A stretch of 64,000 bases of DNA from Dugong dugon (taxonomy: Eukaryota > Chordata > Mammalia > Sirenia > Dugongidae), in contig CM057472.1 of assembly GCA_030035585.1 (NCBI GenBank), forward strand, positions 91,013,601 through 91,077,600, read 5' to 3'. This document shows positions 32,609-44,093 of the stretch, piece after piece. Each line of letters begins with the position of its first letter. Within the stretch, counting starts at the first letter, position 1. The notes under the pieces were generated by a model. That model did not search any database. It saw only the letters and a list, made by a program, of their open reading frames with translations, and was not told the DNA's origin. Position numbers and translations under genes: made by a program.

Positions 32609-34242
32609 GAGAAAATATTAAAGGACACAGGAAGCATAAAAAGAAGATGGCAGGAATATGCAGAGTCACTATACCAAAAAGAATTGGTTGATGTTCAACC
32701 ATTTCAGGAAGTAGCATATGATCAGGAACCAATGGTACTGAAGGAAGAGGTCCAAGATGAACTGAAGGCATTGGCAAAAACAAAGCTCCAGGAATTGATG
32801 GAATACCAATTGAGATCTTTCAACAAATGGATGCAGTGCTGGAAGTACTGCCAAGAAATTTGGAAGACAGCTACTTGGCCAACTGACTGGAAAAAATCCC
32901 TATGTATCTCTATTCCAAAGAAAGGTGATCTAACCAAATGCTGAAATTATTGAACAATATCATTATATTACACATAAGTAAAATTTTGCTCAAGATCATT
33001 CAAATGCTGCTGCAGCAGTACATCAACAGGGAACTGCCAAAAATTCAAGAGGGATTCAGAAGAAGGCGTGGAACAAGGTATATCATTTCTGATATCAGAT
33101 GGATCCTGGCTGAAATCAGAGAATACCAGAAAGATGTTTTACCTGTGTTTTATTGACTATGCATAGGCATTCGACTGTGTGGATCATAACAAATTATGGA
33201 TAACTTTGTGAAGAATGGAAATTCCAGAATACTTAATTGTGCTCATGAGGAACCTGTACATAGATCAAGAGGCAGGAGTTAGAACAGAACAAGAGGATAC
33301 TGTATGGTTTAAAGTCAGGAAAGTTATGTGTCAGGGTTGTATCGTTTCATCATGCATATTCAATCTGTATGCTGAGCAAATAATCTGGGAAGCTGGACTA
33401 TATGAAGAAAAAAGGGGCATCAGGATTGGAGGAAGACTCATTGACAACCTGCGTTATGCAGATGACACAACCTTGCTTGCTGAAACAGAAGAGGACTTAA
33501 AGCACTTACTGATGAAGATCGAAGACCACAGCCTTCTATGTGGATTACACCTCATCATAAAGAAAACAAAAATCCTCACAACTGGGCCAATAGCAACATC
33601 ATGATAAATGGAGAAAAGATTCAAGGTGTCAAGGATTTCATTTTAGTTGGATCCATAATCGACACCCATGGAATCAGCAGTCAAGAAATCAAATGATGCA
33701 TTGCATCGGACAAATCTGCTGCAAAAGATCTCTTTGAAGTGTTCAAAAGCAAAGATGTCACCTTGAAGACTAAGGTGTGCCTTACCCAAGCCATGGTGTT
33801 TTCAGTCGCCTCATATGCATGTGGAAGCTGGACAATGAATAAGGACGAGTGAAGAAGAATTGATGCCTTTGAATTGTGGTGTTGGCAAAGAATATTGAAC
33901 ATACCAGGGACTGCCAAAAGAACAAATAAATCTGTCTTGGAAGAATTACAGCCAGAATGCTCCTTAGAAGCAAGGATGGCAAGACTACATCTCACATACT
34001 TTGGACATGTTCTTATGAAGGATCTGTCCCTGGAGAAGGACATCATGCTTGGTAAAGTAGAGGGTCAGCGAAAAAGAGGAGGACCATCAACGAGATGGAT
34101 TGATGCAGTGGCTACAACAATGGGCTTAAGCATAACGATTGTGAGGATGGTGCAGGACCGGGCAGTGTTTCCTTCTGTTGTACATATGGTCACTATGAGT
34201 TGGAACTAGTTCAACAGCACCTAACAACAACAACAACAACAA
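32609..34242 (+). mobile_element. RTE/BovB-clade LINE, 5'-truncated
   Basis: 1.63-kb copy ending in (AAC)n with a perfect 11-bp target duplication ctagtcagctg (32598-32608 and 34243-34253). RTE elements encode one endonuclease-RT protein; only the RT and C-terminal part is here. Visible pieces: a fragment with IPKKGD (to 32944), QEGFRRRRGT (about 33050), MRNLYIDQEA (about 33245), and an intact YADD catalytic motif at 33455-33466 (NLRYADDTTLL). A C-terminal block follows with LEEL...CSLEARMARL, YFGHVL, and LGKVEGQRKRGGPSTRW (to 34209). Frames change at about 32940, 33160 and 33600-33870, so it is dead. Confidence 0.93.
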
Positions 34243-34265
34243 CTAGTCAGCTGTCCCCCGTATTT

Positions 34266-34849
34266 GTTTTCCAGGGCTTCTGTAACTAAGCATCACAAAC
34301 TAGATGGCTTAAGACAATGGAAATTTATTCTCTCACAGCTCTGGAGGCTAGAAGTCAGACTCTAGGCTGTCAGCAGTGCCAAGCTCTTTTCAAAGCCCCT
34401 GGGTGAAGATTCCCCTTGCCTCTTTCAGCTTCTGACAGCCTCAGGCATTTTTTGGTTTGTAGCAGCATATCTTGGATCTCTGTCTTTGTGCCCAATGGCT
34501 GTCTTCCCTCTGTGTCTGTCTCTTCATCTCTGTATCTCTTCTGTTCTTGTAAAGATCCCAGTTTTATAAGATTAGGCCTCACTCTACTCCAGTTTGACTT
34601 TTTGTTAACTCCTTGACAATCCTTGATGTTTGTCCCCCCCCCCCCCGCCCATATGTGTCTTTATGTTAATTCTACTGTTTTTATAAGATACCACTTAAAA
34701 GTGATTAGTTTTAGGACCCACACTACTCTGGTAGGACCATTAACATAACGAAATAGAACCCCTGTTTCAAACAGGGTCATATTTTCATATACAAGGGTTA
34801 GGACTTCAACATATATTTTGAGGGGGGGGGGGCAATTCAATCCATAACA
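34266..34849 (-). mobile_element. MaLR/MLT1-like LTR, antisense
   Basis: Reads on the minus strand from 'tgttatggattgaattg' (34849) to 'gttacagaagccctgg' (about 34270). Plus-strand landmarks: 'acaaactagatggcttaaga', 'ctcacagctctggaggctag', 'ggttaggacttcaacatata'. Contains C14- and G12-type homopolymers (about 34634 and 34823). The frames here are artefacts. Confidence 0.75.
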
Positions 34850-34897
34850 ACAAGGAAAGAAGTGGCATGGTTTTAATTACCAGTTACTACTTAATTG

Positions 34898-35045
34898 CTC
34901 TGGTTGCTCAGGGATTAAGCTCTCAGCTGCTAACCAAAAGGTCAGGAGTTGAATCTACCAGCGGCTCCTTGGAAACTCTATGGAGCAGTTCTACTCTGTC
35001 CTATAGGGTTGCTATGAGTCAAATTTGACTCGAGGGCAACAGGTT
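34898..35045 (+). mobile_element. AfroSINE-type SINE
   Basis: 'aaggtcaggagttgaatcta', 'gcagttctactctgtcctat', 'ttgctatgagtcaaatttga', 'ctcgagggcaacagg'. Confidence 0.92.
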
Positions 35046-35138
35046 ACTTAACTGTTCAGTATTCTAATGCAGCCTAACACTTCATTTGCACACTGTATAC
35101 TGTGTGTGTGTATTTAGTGGCCTAACTAGTATGATAAG

Positions 35139-35253
35139 GAACCTTGGTGGCCCAGTGGTTAAAGCACTCAGCTGCTAACCCAAAGGCCAGTGGTTTGAAC
35201 CCAACAGTGGCTCCACAAGAGATAAGACCTGGCGCTCTGCTCCTATAAAGATT
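35139..35253 (+). mobile_element. AfroSINE-type SINE, left part (split by RTE)
   Basis: 'ggaaccttggtggcccagtg' and 'cagtggtttgaacccaacag', to 'ctcctataaagatt', where the RTE begins. Resumes at 37173. Confidence 0.92.
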
Positions 35254-37172
35254 GTTGTTGTTGTTTTCAGGTGCTGTTGAGTTGGTTCTGACTATGTACA
35301 ATAGAACAAAACACTGCCCAGTATTGCACCATCCTCATGATCATTGATATGCTTAAGCTCATTGTTGCAGCCACTGTGTCAATCCATCTCATTGAGGGTC
35401 TTCCTCTTTTTCACTGACCTTTTAGTTTACTAAGCATGATGTCCTTCTCCAGAGAATGATCCCTCATGATAACATGGCCAAAGTATGTGTGACGTAGTCT
35501 CACCATCCTTGCTTCTAAGAAGCATTCTGGTTGTATTTCTTCCAAGACAGATTAGTTTGTTCTTTTGGCAGTCCATGGTATATTCAGTATTCTTCCCCAG
35601 CACCACAATCCAAAGGCGTCAATTCTTCTTCAGTCTTCCTTACTCATTGTCCAGCTTTTGCATGCATATGAGGTAATTGAAAATACCATGGCTTGGGTCA
35701 GGCCCACGTTAGTTCTCAAAGTGACATATTTGCTTTTCTATACTTTAAAGAGGTCTTTTGCAGCAGATTTGCCCAATGCAATGCATCGTTTGATTTCTTG
35801 ACTGCTGCTTCCATGGGTGTTGATTGTGGATCCAAGTAAAATGAAATTCTTGACAACTTGAATCTTTTCTCCATTTATCATGATGTTGCTTATTGATCCA
35901 GTTGTGGGGATTTTTGTTTTATTTATGATGAGGTGCAATCCATACTGAAGGCTGTGGTCTTTGCTCTTCATCAGGAAGTGCTTCAAGTTCTCTTCACTTT
36001 CAGCAAGCAAGGTTGTGAAATCTGCATAATGCAGATTGTTAATAAATCTTCCTCCAATCCTGATGCCCCGTTCTTCTTCATATAGTCCAGCTTCCTGGAT
36101 TATTTGCTCAGCATACAGATTGAATCAGCATGGTGAAAGGATACAACCTTGACACACACCTTTCTTGAATTTAAACTTTAAACAATGCAGTATCCTCTTG
36201 TTCTGTTCGAATGAGTGCCTCTTGATCAATGTACAGGTTCATCATGAGCACAATTGAAAGTGTTCTGGCATTCTCGTTCTTTGCAATATTATCCATAATT
36301 TGTTATGATCCACACAGTTGAATGCCTTTGCATAATCAATAAAACACATGTGAACATCATTCTAGCATTCTCTGCTTTCATCCAGGATCCATCTGATATC
36401 AGCAATGATATACCTCTTTCCAAGTCCTCTTCTGAATCTGGCTTGAATTTCTGGCAGTTCCCTACGGCAGCTTTTGAATGATCTTCAGGAAAATTTTACT
36501 TATGTGTGATATAATAATATTGTTTGATAATTTCCACATTCAGTTGGATCACCTTTCTTTGGAATAGGCATAAACGTGGATCTCTTCCAGTCTGTTGGGC
36601 TGGTAGCTGTCTTCCAAATTTCTTGGCTTAGACGAGTGAGCATTTCCAGTGCTGCATCCGTTTGTTGAAAGATCTCAATTGGTATGCCATCTATTCCTAG
36701 AGCCTTGTTTTTTGCCAATGCCTTCAGTGCAGCTTGGACTGCTTCCTTCATTACCATTGGTTCTTGATCATATGCTACCTCCTGAAATGGTTGAACTTCG
36801 ACTAATTCTTTTTGGTATAGTAAATCTTTTTGGAAGAAATTATTCCTTCCATCTTCTTTTTATGCTTCCTGCATCATTTAATACTTTCCCTGTAGAATTC
36901 TTGAATACTGCTACTTGAGGCTTGAATTTTTTCTACATTTCTGTCAGTTTGAGAAATGCTGAGTGTGTTCTTCCCTTTTGGTTTTCTAATTCCAGATCTT
37001 TGCACATGTCATTATAATACTTTACTTCGTCTTCTCGAGCTGCCCTTTGAAATCTTCTGTTCAGCTCTTTTACTTCATCATTTTTTTTCCATTTGCTTAA
37101 CTACTTGTCATTCAAGAGCAAGTTTCAGAGTCTCTTTTTACATCCTAAATTTACATCCTAAATTGATGTCTG
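35254..37172 (-). mobile_element. RTE/BovB-clade LINE inserted in a SINE
   Basis: 1.9-kb minus-strand copy: the (GTT)n at 35254 is its antisense tail. Target duplication taaagatt at 35246-35253 and 37173-37180 lies in SINE text on both sides. Minus-strand pieces: NKALGIDGIPIEIF and WKRSTFMPIPKKGD (36500-36757), an active-site region reading YADF in place of YADD (about 36014-36031), and LGSTINTHGSSSQEIK (35738-36010). It extends further 5' than the other copies here, to about 37165, but lacks the endonuclease. Broken into several frames. Confidence 0.93.
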
Positions 37173-37275
37173 TAAAGATTACAGCCTAAGAAACCCTGCG
37201 GGGCAGTTCTACTCTGTCCTATAGCGTTGGCATGAGTCAGAGTTGACTCTTTGGCAGTGAGTTTAGTGGTTTTAA
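37173..37275 (+). mobile_element. AfroSINE-type SINE, right part
   Basis: 'taaagattacagcctaagaa', 'gcagttctactctgtcctat' and 'catgagtcagagttgactct' complete the SINE begun at 35139. Confidence 0.92.
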
Positions 37276-37627
37276 CTAGTGATTAATTGAAGCTAGTAAG
37301 TGTACTCTACTTTCATTTATCCAGAACAATTCTCTCTTTTCTTAAGACAGGTGTGATTATCAGGGCATTGGGGGAGAGGGATATTCTGTTTATTGATGAC
37401 AGCCTTTCTTAGCATGCATCTCTTCTTTTTTCCACCCCCACCCTCAGCCACGGAGAATTTACCTTCCCTACCTTATGTCTCCACTGTACCCTGTACTTTC
37501 TTCTATCACAACACTTATAATATTTTGTTGCATTTATTTGTTTGTTTGTTAATTCTGGAATTCAATATTTCAACTCTGGAAGTATTCAATACACAATACT
37601 CCACTATGCAACTGTAGCAACTGTTGT
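37276..37627. other. no firm feature; possible L2 trace
   Basis: 'ccctgtactttcttctatca' and 'caacacttataatattttgt' (about 37485-37530) faintly resemble the L2 3' UTR. The rest is unassigned. Confidence 0.3.
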
Positions 37628-37780
37628 ATAAAACCAAACCAAAACAGTTACCGTAAAGTTGATCCCAACTCATGGTGATACCAAGTAGAACTGTGCTCCA
37701 CTAGGTTTTTAATAGCTGATTTTTCGAAAGTAGATCACCAGGCTTTTCTTTTGAGGCACCTCTGGGTGGACTCAAATCAA
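37628..37780 (-). mobile_element. AfroSINE-type SINE, left part (split by L1 tail)
   Basis: Second-subtype antisense SINE: 'aaaccaaaccaaaacagtta', 'gaactgtgctccactaggtt', 'gaggcacctctgggtggact'. Interrupted after 'aatcaa' and resumed at 38189. Confidence 0.88.
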
Positions 37781-38188
37781 TTTTTTTTTATTGTTGTGCT
37801 TTAAGTGAAAGTTTACAATTCAAGTTAGTCTCTCATACAAAAACTTATACATATACTGTTTTGTGACTCTCCTTGCTCTCGCTATACTGTGATAGCACAT
37901 TCTTCCTTTCCACCCCAGATTTCCTGTGTCCATTCAACCAGCTCCTGACCCTCTCTGACTTCTCATCTCGCCTCTGGACAGGAGCTGCCCACTTAGTCTC
38001 ATGTATCTACTTGAGCTAAGAAGTACTCTTTACGAGTATCTTTTTATGTCCCATAATCCAGTCTAATCTTTGTCTGAAGAGTTGGCCTCGGGAATGGTTT
38101 TAGTTTGGGGTAACAGAGAGCCTGGGGGCCACATCTTCCAGGGTCCCTCCAGTCTCCATCAAACCATTAAATCTGGTCTTTTTACTAG
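37781..38188 (-). mobile_element. 5'-truncated L1 3' UTR in a SINE
   Basis: T9 at the left border, then 'gtgctttaagtgaaagttta', 'tctcatacaaaaacttatac', 'ggacaggagctgcccactta' and 'aatctggtctttttacta'. Short duplication aatcaa at 37775-37780 and 38189-38194. Confidence 0.88.
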
Positions 38189-38254
38189 AATCAAAGCAAA
38201 AATCTTAAGCTTAGCAGCTGAGCGTGTTAACCACTTGCACCACACGGAAACTCC
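38189..38254 (-). mobile_element. AfroSINE-type SINE, right part
   Basis: 'cttagcagctgagcgtgtta' and 'accacttgcaccacacggaa' supply the missing head of the SINE begun at 37628. Confidence 0.85.
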
Positions 38255-39785
38255 ACTGCAGGAGTGCTGGATAAATTAAAGTACATAAGAAGAGCTGCAC
38301 ATTTAAGTACACACAACGGTGCTAGTGTCATAGATTAAGGAGTCAAAGATTTTTCTGTGATGGTCGACGTCATGTGTGTGGGTCAAGCAGGCAAGGGAAC
38401 TTCATGGATAGCATATACCAAGTTCAGAATGAAGTGAGGAGTACCTGGTCTAGATTTCTACTGGAAATGAAGCCATTAAAATGAAGAAGTAGAGCTACAG
38501 AAAAATGACAGTTTGAAAGAAGAATAACACTTAGGAATGTAACACAGAATGAGAAACACTAAGACAGCAGGTTGAATCAAAAAATCTATAGCTGTACCCA
38601 GGAAAAGCAATCTTAGAAAATTAGTGAGATTGTTTTCTCCTCCATGGTGATACTGAATTATTGAGACAGTGTCTATGAGTTCTGTTTTCTTTGGGAATCT
38701 GTCGTCCTTAAAAATGTAAAATGTTAAGAGTCTTTCCTTGTTTGAAATTCATCTTGTTCCCTTTCACTGTAACTTTTTTCTTCATGTTGCTCCAGAAATA
38801 CAGACACTTGAATGTATCGCTTCTGCCCTAGTAGAGCTAATTTTTCAATTTACATAAATAAATAACCTGCCAAAACTAATTACTTCTCTTCAAAATCTAA
38901 ATACAGTATTTCTCCTCTTTTTCCAGTCTCTCTTGGTTTAATTATTTTCACATCAGTTGTCATTTTAGAAGCTGGTTTAGACTAAAAGAGATAATCGGAT
39001 GTGTCTTACTGTTTTAATTTGGCTAATTAAGATTGCTGCTTTTGTCTGGGTGTCTGGAGGCATACATCTTCAGCCTGTTTGTAGTTATAGGGTGTGGGGA
39101 GGAGAGTGTAATCAAGAGAAATTTTTTAAATAACGATATATGTATGCATATATATTTATTTATATATGTATATAGAAACTGACCATTATCTTTATTCTCT
39201 TTACCTCCTCAACCTTATTCTCCCTTGTCCTCAAGAGCTTTAGGATCAAGTCAAGGAAGGCAGATCAAAATCTTCTTTATCCTTATTGTGTTTTATTCCA
39301 GAGTAAAGAATTGCCTCAAATATTGCATCTGAGGTTTTTGCATCCTCCTCGTGGTTTGAATTAAGAAAGTTGTGAACACAGCACATGATTGCTCCTGGAA
39401 AGCAGATGGGTAGCTGACTAACCACACAATTCATAAGGTGTGATTGCCTGGTTGTGAGAAAGATTATGTAGCAGCACCTGGGAAGTATATAGGAGGAAAG
39501 AGCAGGTGGGACATGGAGCCATCTTTGCATCAACGATGTAGTTACTGCATCTGTAGGGCTTAAATTTGTGTTCTTCAGAGTAGTGCCAGTTTGGATTCAT
39601 ATGGTGCGTTGTCTTCCAAATTGGTCTCAGGTATTTTTTCTCTGCTTTGTTTCATTTATCTTTACTACATGATTATATAAAGTAAATTGACCACGTAGAA
39701 CTCTTATTACCAGTGGGACAACTAAAATAGAGTGGATTTATTATTGATCCCAAATCATGAAGTTAATTATACCTCTTGTCTTGTG
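38255..39785. other. no recognised feature
   Basis: Unique-looking, AT-rich; a TA-rich patch at about 39135-39175. The minus-strand 95-codon frame at 39246-39533 shows no recognisable domain. Confidence 0.5.
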
Positions 39786-39975
39786 TGTGAGCTGTTAACA
39801 AGCTAGCTGCTAACCGAAAGGTTAGAGATTCAAATCTATCCAGAGGTGCCTTAGAAGAAAGGCCTAGCAATCTGTTTCTGACCAATCAGCCATTGAAAAC
39901 TCTATGGAGTACAGTTCTGCTTTGACATATATGAGGTTGCCTTGAGATGGAATTCACTCTGTGGCAGCCATCTGC
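39786..39975 (+). mobile_element. AfroSINE-type SINE, second subtype, diverged
   Basis: 'agctagctgctaaccgaaag', 'ggtgccttagaagaaaggcc', 'caatcagccattgaaaactc', 'tggagtacagttctgctttg'. Ends before the TC/TA repeat. Confidence 0.82.
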
Positions 39976-39988
39976 TTGCAGTGGTGAT

Positions 39989-39990
39989 GG

Positions 39991-40025
<35 letters not shown>

Positions 40026-40036
40026 TTTTTTTTTTT
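39989..40036 (+). repeat. (TC)n(TA)n then T-run
   Basis: TC repeat of about 20 bp, TA repeat of about 16 bp and a T-run, possibly grown from the SINE tail. Confidence 0.9.
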
Positions 40037-40263
40037 CTATTTAAGTGCAGTGGGGATTCAGCCCAATGGAGGGCACACAATATTTTTGAATAAAATATTT
40101 TGAAAATGGAAGCTATATGTAGCCTGATTTTCTGAATCAATACAAGTAAAGCCTATTGTATATGGTGAGATCCTTTTAATTATAAGAGTAGTTGCTATAG
40201 AAGTCCACCATTGTGGCCAATTTACATATTCACGTGATAGTTTGTGAAACAGAGTATTTTTAA

Positions 40264-40312
40264 TTATATATGTATATGTATACATACATATATATATGTA
40301 TATGTGTGTGTA

Positions 40313-40346
<34 letters not shown>

Positions 40347-40352
40347 CATAGT
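40264..40352 (+). repeat. (TATG/TACA/TA)n compound microsatellite
   Basis: About 90 bp of alternating TA, TATG, TACA and GT units. It gives spurious IYIY-type frames on the minus strand. Confidence 0.93.
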
Positions 40353-40520
40353 CTTAGATGGCCTAGTCCTTGATTTTATGTTTGCAACATAGATTTTGGT
40401 TTTGTTCTTGAAGGTACATGATGTACCATTCTTTACATCAGGTGATTCTTGAATCCAGTTGGCAATGTTGTTTAGGTGCAAATGAAGGTAACTCTTTGGT
40501 ATCATATCAAGTAAGGAATA

Positions 40521-40822
40521 CAAGTAGTCCCTGACTTATGACAGAGTTCTATTCCAAGGATCCTGTTTTAAGTTGGTTCTGATGTAAGTGAAATACCTCA
40601 ATTTTTTTAGTTTTCATTATTATTTCCTTTTATTATCGGTATCTTTATAAATCTGATCCTTATTTGTCTTTGAGGGTTGGCATGAGAATGATAACATCAG
40701 CAAATTACGTGTTGCAACATTTTGTGTAGTACATATTACTAATAATAAGATGTACAAAAAAAAAAGGATAGTCATAAGTGTGGTTCCTCATAACTTGAAC
40801 TCGTCGAAAGTTGGGAACTACC
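40521..40822. mobile_element. mariner-like inverted-repeat element (MITE)
   Basis: Left end 'caagtagtccctgactta' and right end (reverse complement) 'ctggtagttcccaactttc' are imperfect inverted termini, flanked by TA on both sides (40519-40520 and 40824-40825). About 300 bp, no ORF, so non-autonomous. The TcMar assignment is inferred from TA targets and terminal similarity. Confidence 0.6.
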
Positions 40823-40829
40823 AGTAATA

Positions 40830-41055
40830 ATAATAATATTTTTGAACGACCACAACACAGCAGGCCCAATTCTTGCTGCTTTATAGGTATTTTCTCATTT
40901 TAACCTCAGACAAATCTATAAAGCAGCCGTATTATTACAGTACTAGTTTTATACATGAGCTACCTGAATTGAGGAGGAGTTACAGGACTGGCCAGGCCCT
41001 CACATTTAGTAAGCAATGGAATCAGAATCTAGACTCACAGTCTCATACTGGAGAC
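40830..41055 (-). mobile_element. MIR SINE relic
   Basis: Antisense MIR order: 'ttcttgctgctttataggta', 'ttctcattttaacctcagac', 'tgagctacctgaattgagga', 'aatcagaatctagactcaca'. Confidence 0.65.
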
Positions 41056-41244
41056 CCCACCTCCTGGCATTGCTGTCTTCTGTGTGCTATAGTATTCGGG
41101 ATCCCAAGGTGGAACCACTGTTCCGTACACTCGGTACAAACTCAGCAGAGAGTTAGATGCACCAAATGGAATAGTCTTCCTTGAAAAGTTATAGATTAAA
41201 TTAAATCCCTATACTAGCATTTCTTTCTAAACATGTTGCCATTA

Positions 41245-42239
41245 TTAGGTGCCGTCATATTGGTTCCAACTCAAAGCAACCCTATGCACAACAGAACGAA
41301 ACGCTGCCTGATCCTGCACCATCCTCAGAATCATTGCTATGCTTGAGCCCACGTTGCAGCTGTGGTGTCAACCTCTCTCCTTGAGGGTCTTCCTCTTTTT
41401 CACTGACCCTCTACCAAGCATGTCCTTCTCCAGGGATTGGTCCCTCTGGACAACATGTCAAAAGTACATGAGACAAAGTCTCACCATCCTCACTTCTAAG
41501 GAGCCCTCTGGCTGTACTTCTTCCAAGACAGATTTGTTCCTTCTTCTGGCAGTCCACAGTATATTCAATATTCTTTACCAACACCATAATTCAAAAGCAT
41601 TAATTCTTCTTTAGTCTTCCTGATTCATTGTCCAGCTTTCAAATGCATATGAGGCGATTGAAAACACCATGGCTTGGGTCAGGTGCACCTTAGTCCTCAA
41701 AGTGATATCTTTGCTTCTTACACTTAAAGAGGTCTTTTGCAGCAGATTTGCCCAGTGCAAAGCTTCCTTTGATTTCTTGACTGCTGCTTCCATAGGCCTT
41801 GATTGTGGATCCAAGTAAAATGAAATCCTTGACAACATCAATCTTCTCTCCATTTATCATGATATTGCTTACTGATCCATTTGTGAGGATTTTTGTTTTC
41901 TTTATGTCGAGGTGTCATCCATGCTGAAGGCTGTAGTCTTTGATCTTCATCAGTAAGTGCTTCAAGTCCTCTTCACTTTCAGCAAGAAAGGTTGTGTCAT
42001 CTACATATCACAGGTTGTTAATGAGTCTTCATCTAATCCTGATGCCGTGTTCCTCTTCATATGGTCTAGCTTGTCGGATTATTTGCTCACCACACACACT
42101 GAGTAAATATGGTGAAAGTATACAACCCTGACGCACACCTTTCATGATTTTAAACCACAAAGTGTCCCCTTGGTCTGTTCTAGTGACTGCCTCTTGATCT
42201 ATGTACAGGTTTTGAAAACTATCAGAAGAGAATATTCTT
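41245..42239 (-). mobile_element. RTE/BovB-clade LINE, 5'-truncated
   Basis: Minus-strand copy of about 1 kb with an 8-bp duplication ttgccatt (41237-41244 and 42240-42247). Antisense tail 'attaggtgccgtc' without a long (GTT)n. Pieces: GVRQGCILSPYLLSV (about 42095-42150), a stop immediately before a YVDD in the active-site region (about 42000), and VYASEAWTMNQED-like text near 41611 (frame SYAFESWTMNQED). Confidence 0.92.
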
Positions 42240-42446
42240 TTGCCATTTATCAACCTTTTTTAAAAATTATTGCAGGTCATGGAATTTACAAAGAAGGAAA
42301 ATTAAAGGCAAAATTAAATAATTCATTTTCATTATTTTAATTTTCCAACATTTTCCATTTTAACTTCTTTAATTGACAGCATCTTGAATTATTGGCACTC
42401 TGTAACTTATATACACTTTTAAAAAGGTTGTCAATCACTTTTGTAT

Positions 42447-42632
42447 TTAATTGTCATCGAGTTGATGCCAACTAATTGCAACCCCATAGAAGAGTAGAAC
42501 TGCTAGGTAGCGCTTCCAAGTCTGTAATCTTTAAGGAAGTAGACTGCCACATCTTCTGGGAAGCAGCTGGTGGGTTTGAACAACCATCTTAGGTTAGCAG
42601 CCAAGTACTTAACCACTCCACCACCAGGATAT
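42447..42632 (-). mobile_element. AfroSINE-type SINE, long variant
   Basis: 'ttgtcatcgagttgatgcca', 'gtctgtaatctttaaggaag' and 'gactgccacatcttctggga', with the head 'aaccactccaccaccaggat'. Confidence 0.9.
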
Positions 42633-43775
42633 CTTCATTTTTATATACATAGTCAAGTTTATTAAATTTTGGATAAACATACTCGCACTCACCTCTCCAT
42701 AGTCTATGGCTTCAAGTTGCACAGTGCTGGACTGTGAAGCCTGGTGCTAAAGGATAATGCAAAAAGAAAAAAATAAAGAAGAAGAAGAAAATCTTGACTC
42801 ATACAGATACAAAATAAACATGTGTTATAGTATTACTTTACTCATTATTAATGAAGGAACAAGTAAGATGTTACAACCAGCTCAAAGAAGTCAAAGAGAC
42901 ACAGACTAAGTGGAGTAAAGCTACGGTGAAACTAATTTAGAAGTGCAAAGAAACTGTTTCCACAAGGGGAAAATGGTAAGTCAATTTAACTTCCACCAGG
43001 TAGAATTTATTTGCATTTCTATATGCATTGTTATCAATCATCTATAAACTTTAGAATTGTAAAACAGCTCAAAGGCAGTGAAAAGTTTGAGTTAGATTAT
43101 CCAGAAAGGTGTGCTCTAAACAACATAGTTTTCCTACACTGGGCAAACCAGAATATAGACATCTGAGGCTGTCTACCTGCAGATAGCTGAGATGAGATGG
43201 CTGGTACAGAAATGATCCAATAGAGACTCCGGCATGACAGTTCTACTACCATTATTACCATACTATAGAAACACAGATTAAAATGCATGGCATGGTCTAT
43301 TGTGTTATCATTAGAGGCTGGAAATAATCCTATGAAGGGAAAGGTTTAAAAACTTAGGTATTTGTCAGGAGTACTTCCACAGGAGGGGAAAAAAATCAGA
43401 GACTGAGATTTCTGGAAAATCAGTTCTCACTGTAGAGAATTTAAGATTCAGAATGATAATTGGAAGAGAAAGAAAACTTCAAGATGTAATTTGGATGTCA
43501 AAGTTAGCTATATCTCACTGCATCCATAGTCTTTGGAGGACGTTCATTCAAGACCAAAAGAAGCTGGTCAGAATGGTAAAGTTCATGGATAGGCTTTTTT
43601 GATACACCATAAAAGTCTGTTGTTTGATGCAAGATCACAAGGTAGGGTAGCCATTACAGAATGCCTCGTGAATAGGAGCAATGAGGAGGTAGTTTATGAG
43701 GTGGAATGTGGGATTGTGCTTTGCTGATACCACAAAACATGACATTAATAGATGGCATGCTGCTGGTTCCTTCAA
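42633..43775. other. no recognised feature
   Basis: AT-rich unique-looking sequence; no gene or named repeat seen. Confidence 0.5.
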
Positions 43776-43784
43776 TATGACATT

Positions 43785-43912
43785 GTTGTTGTAGTTAGGT
43801 GCTGTCGAGTCACTTCCTACTCATAGTAACCCTACATACAACACAACGAAATACTGCCTGGTCCTGCGCCATCCTCACCATCCTCACTATGCTTGAACCA
43901 ATTATGACATTA
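43785..43912 (-). mobile_element. RTE 3' end, 128 bp
   Basis: 'gttgttgtagttaggtgctg', 'tcgagtcacttcctactcat' and 'acgaaatactgcctggtcct' are the antisense last 120 bp of RTE. Perfect duplication tatgacatt (43776-43784 and 43913-43921). Confidence 0.9.
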
Positions 43913-43922
43913 CCAGACCAAA

Positions 43923-44081
43923 CACCAAACCTTTTGCTGTCGAATCAATTGTGACTCACAGTGATCCTATAGGGCAGAGTAGAACTGCTCCTTAGGGTGT
44001 CCAAAGAGCAGCTGGTGGATTTGAACTGCCGACTTTTTGGTTAGCAACTGAGCTCTTAACCACTGTGACACCAGGGCTCCT
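43923..44081 (-). mobile_element. AfroSINE-type SINE adjoining an RTE insertion
   Basis: 'aacaccaaaccttttgctgt', 'atagggcagagtagaactgc' and 'aaccactgtgacaccagggc'. Its flanks attatgacatta (43911-43922) and attatcccatta (44082-44093) match at 10 of 12 positions, so it appears to have used the same target as the neighbouring RTE. Confidence 0.92.
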
Positions 44082-44093
44082 ATTATCCCATTA

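Noticed and set aside
34634-34832. C- and G-homopolymers as possible regulatory or G-quadruplex sites
   Set aside because: Single homopolymer runs within an old LTR; more likely replication slippage.
40264-40352. Minus-strand IYIYIY-rich frames
   Set aside because: Translation of a TA/TATG microsatellite.
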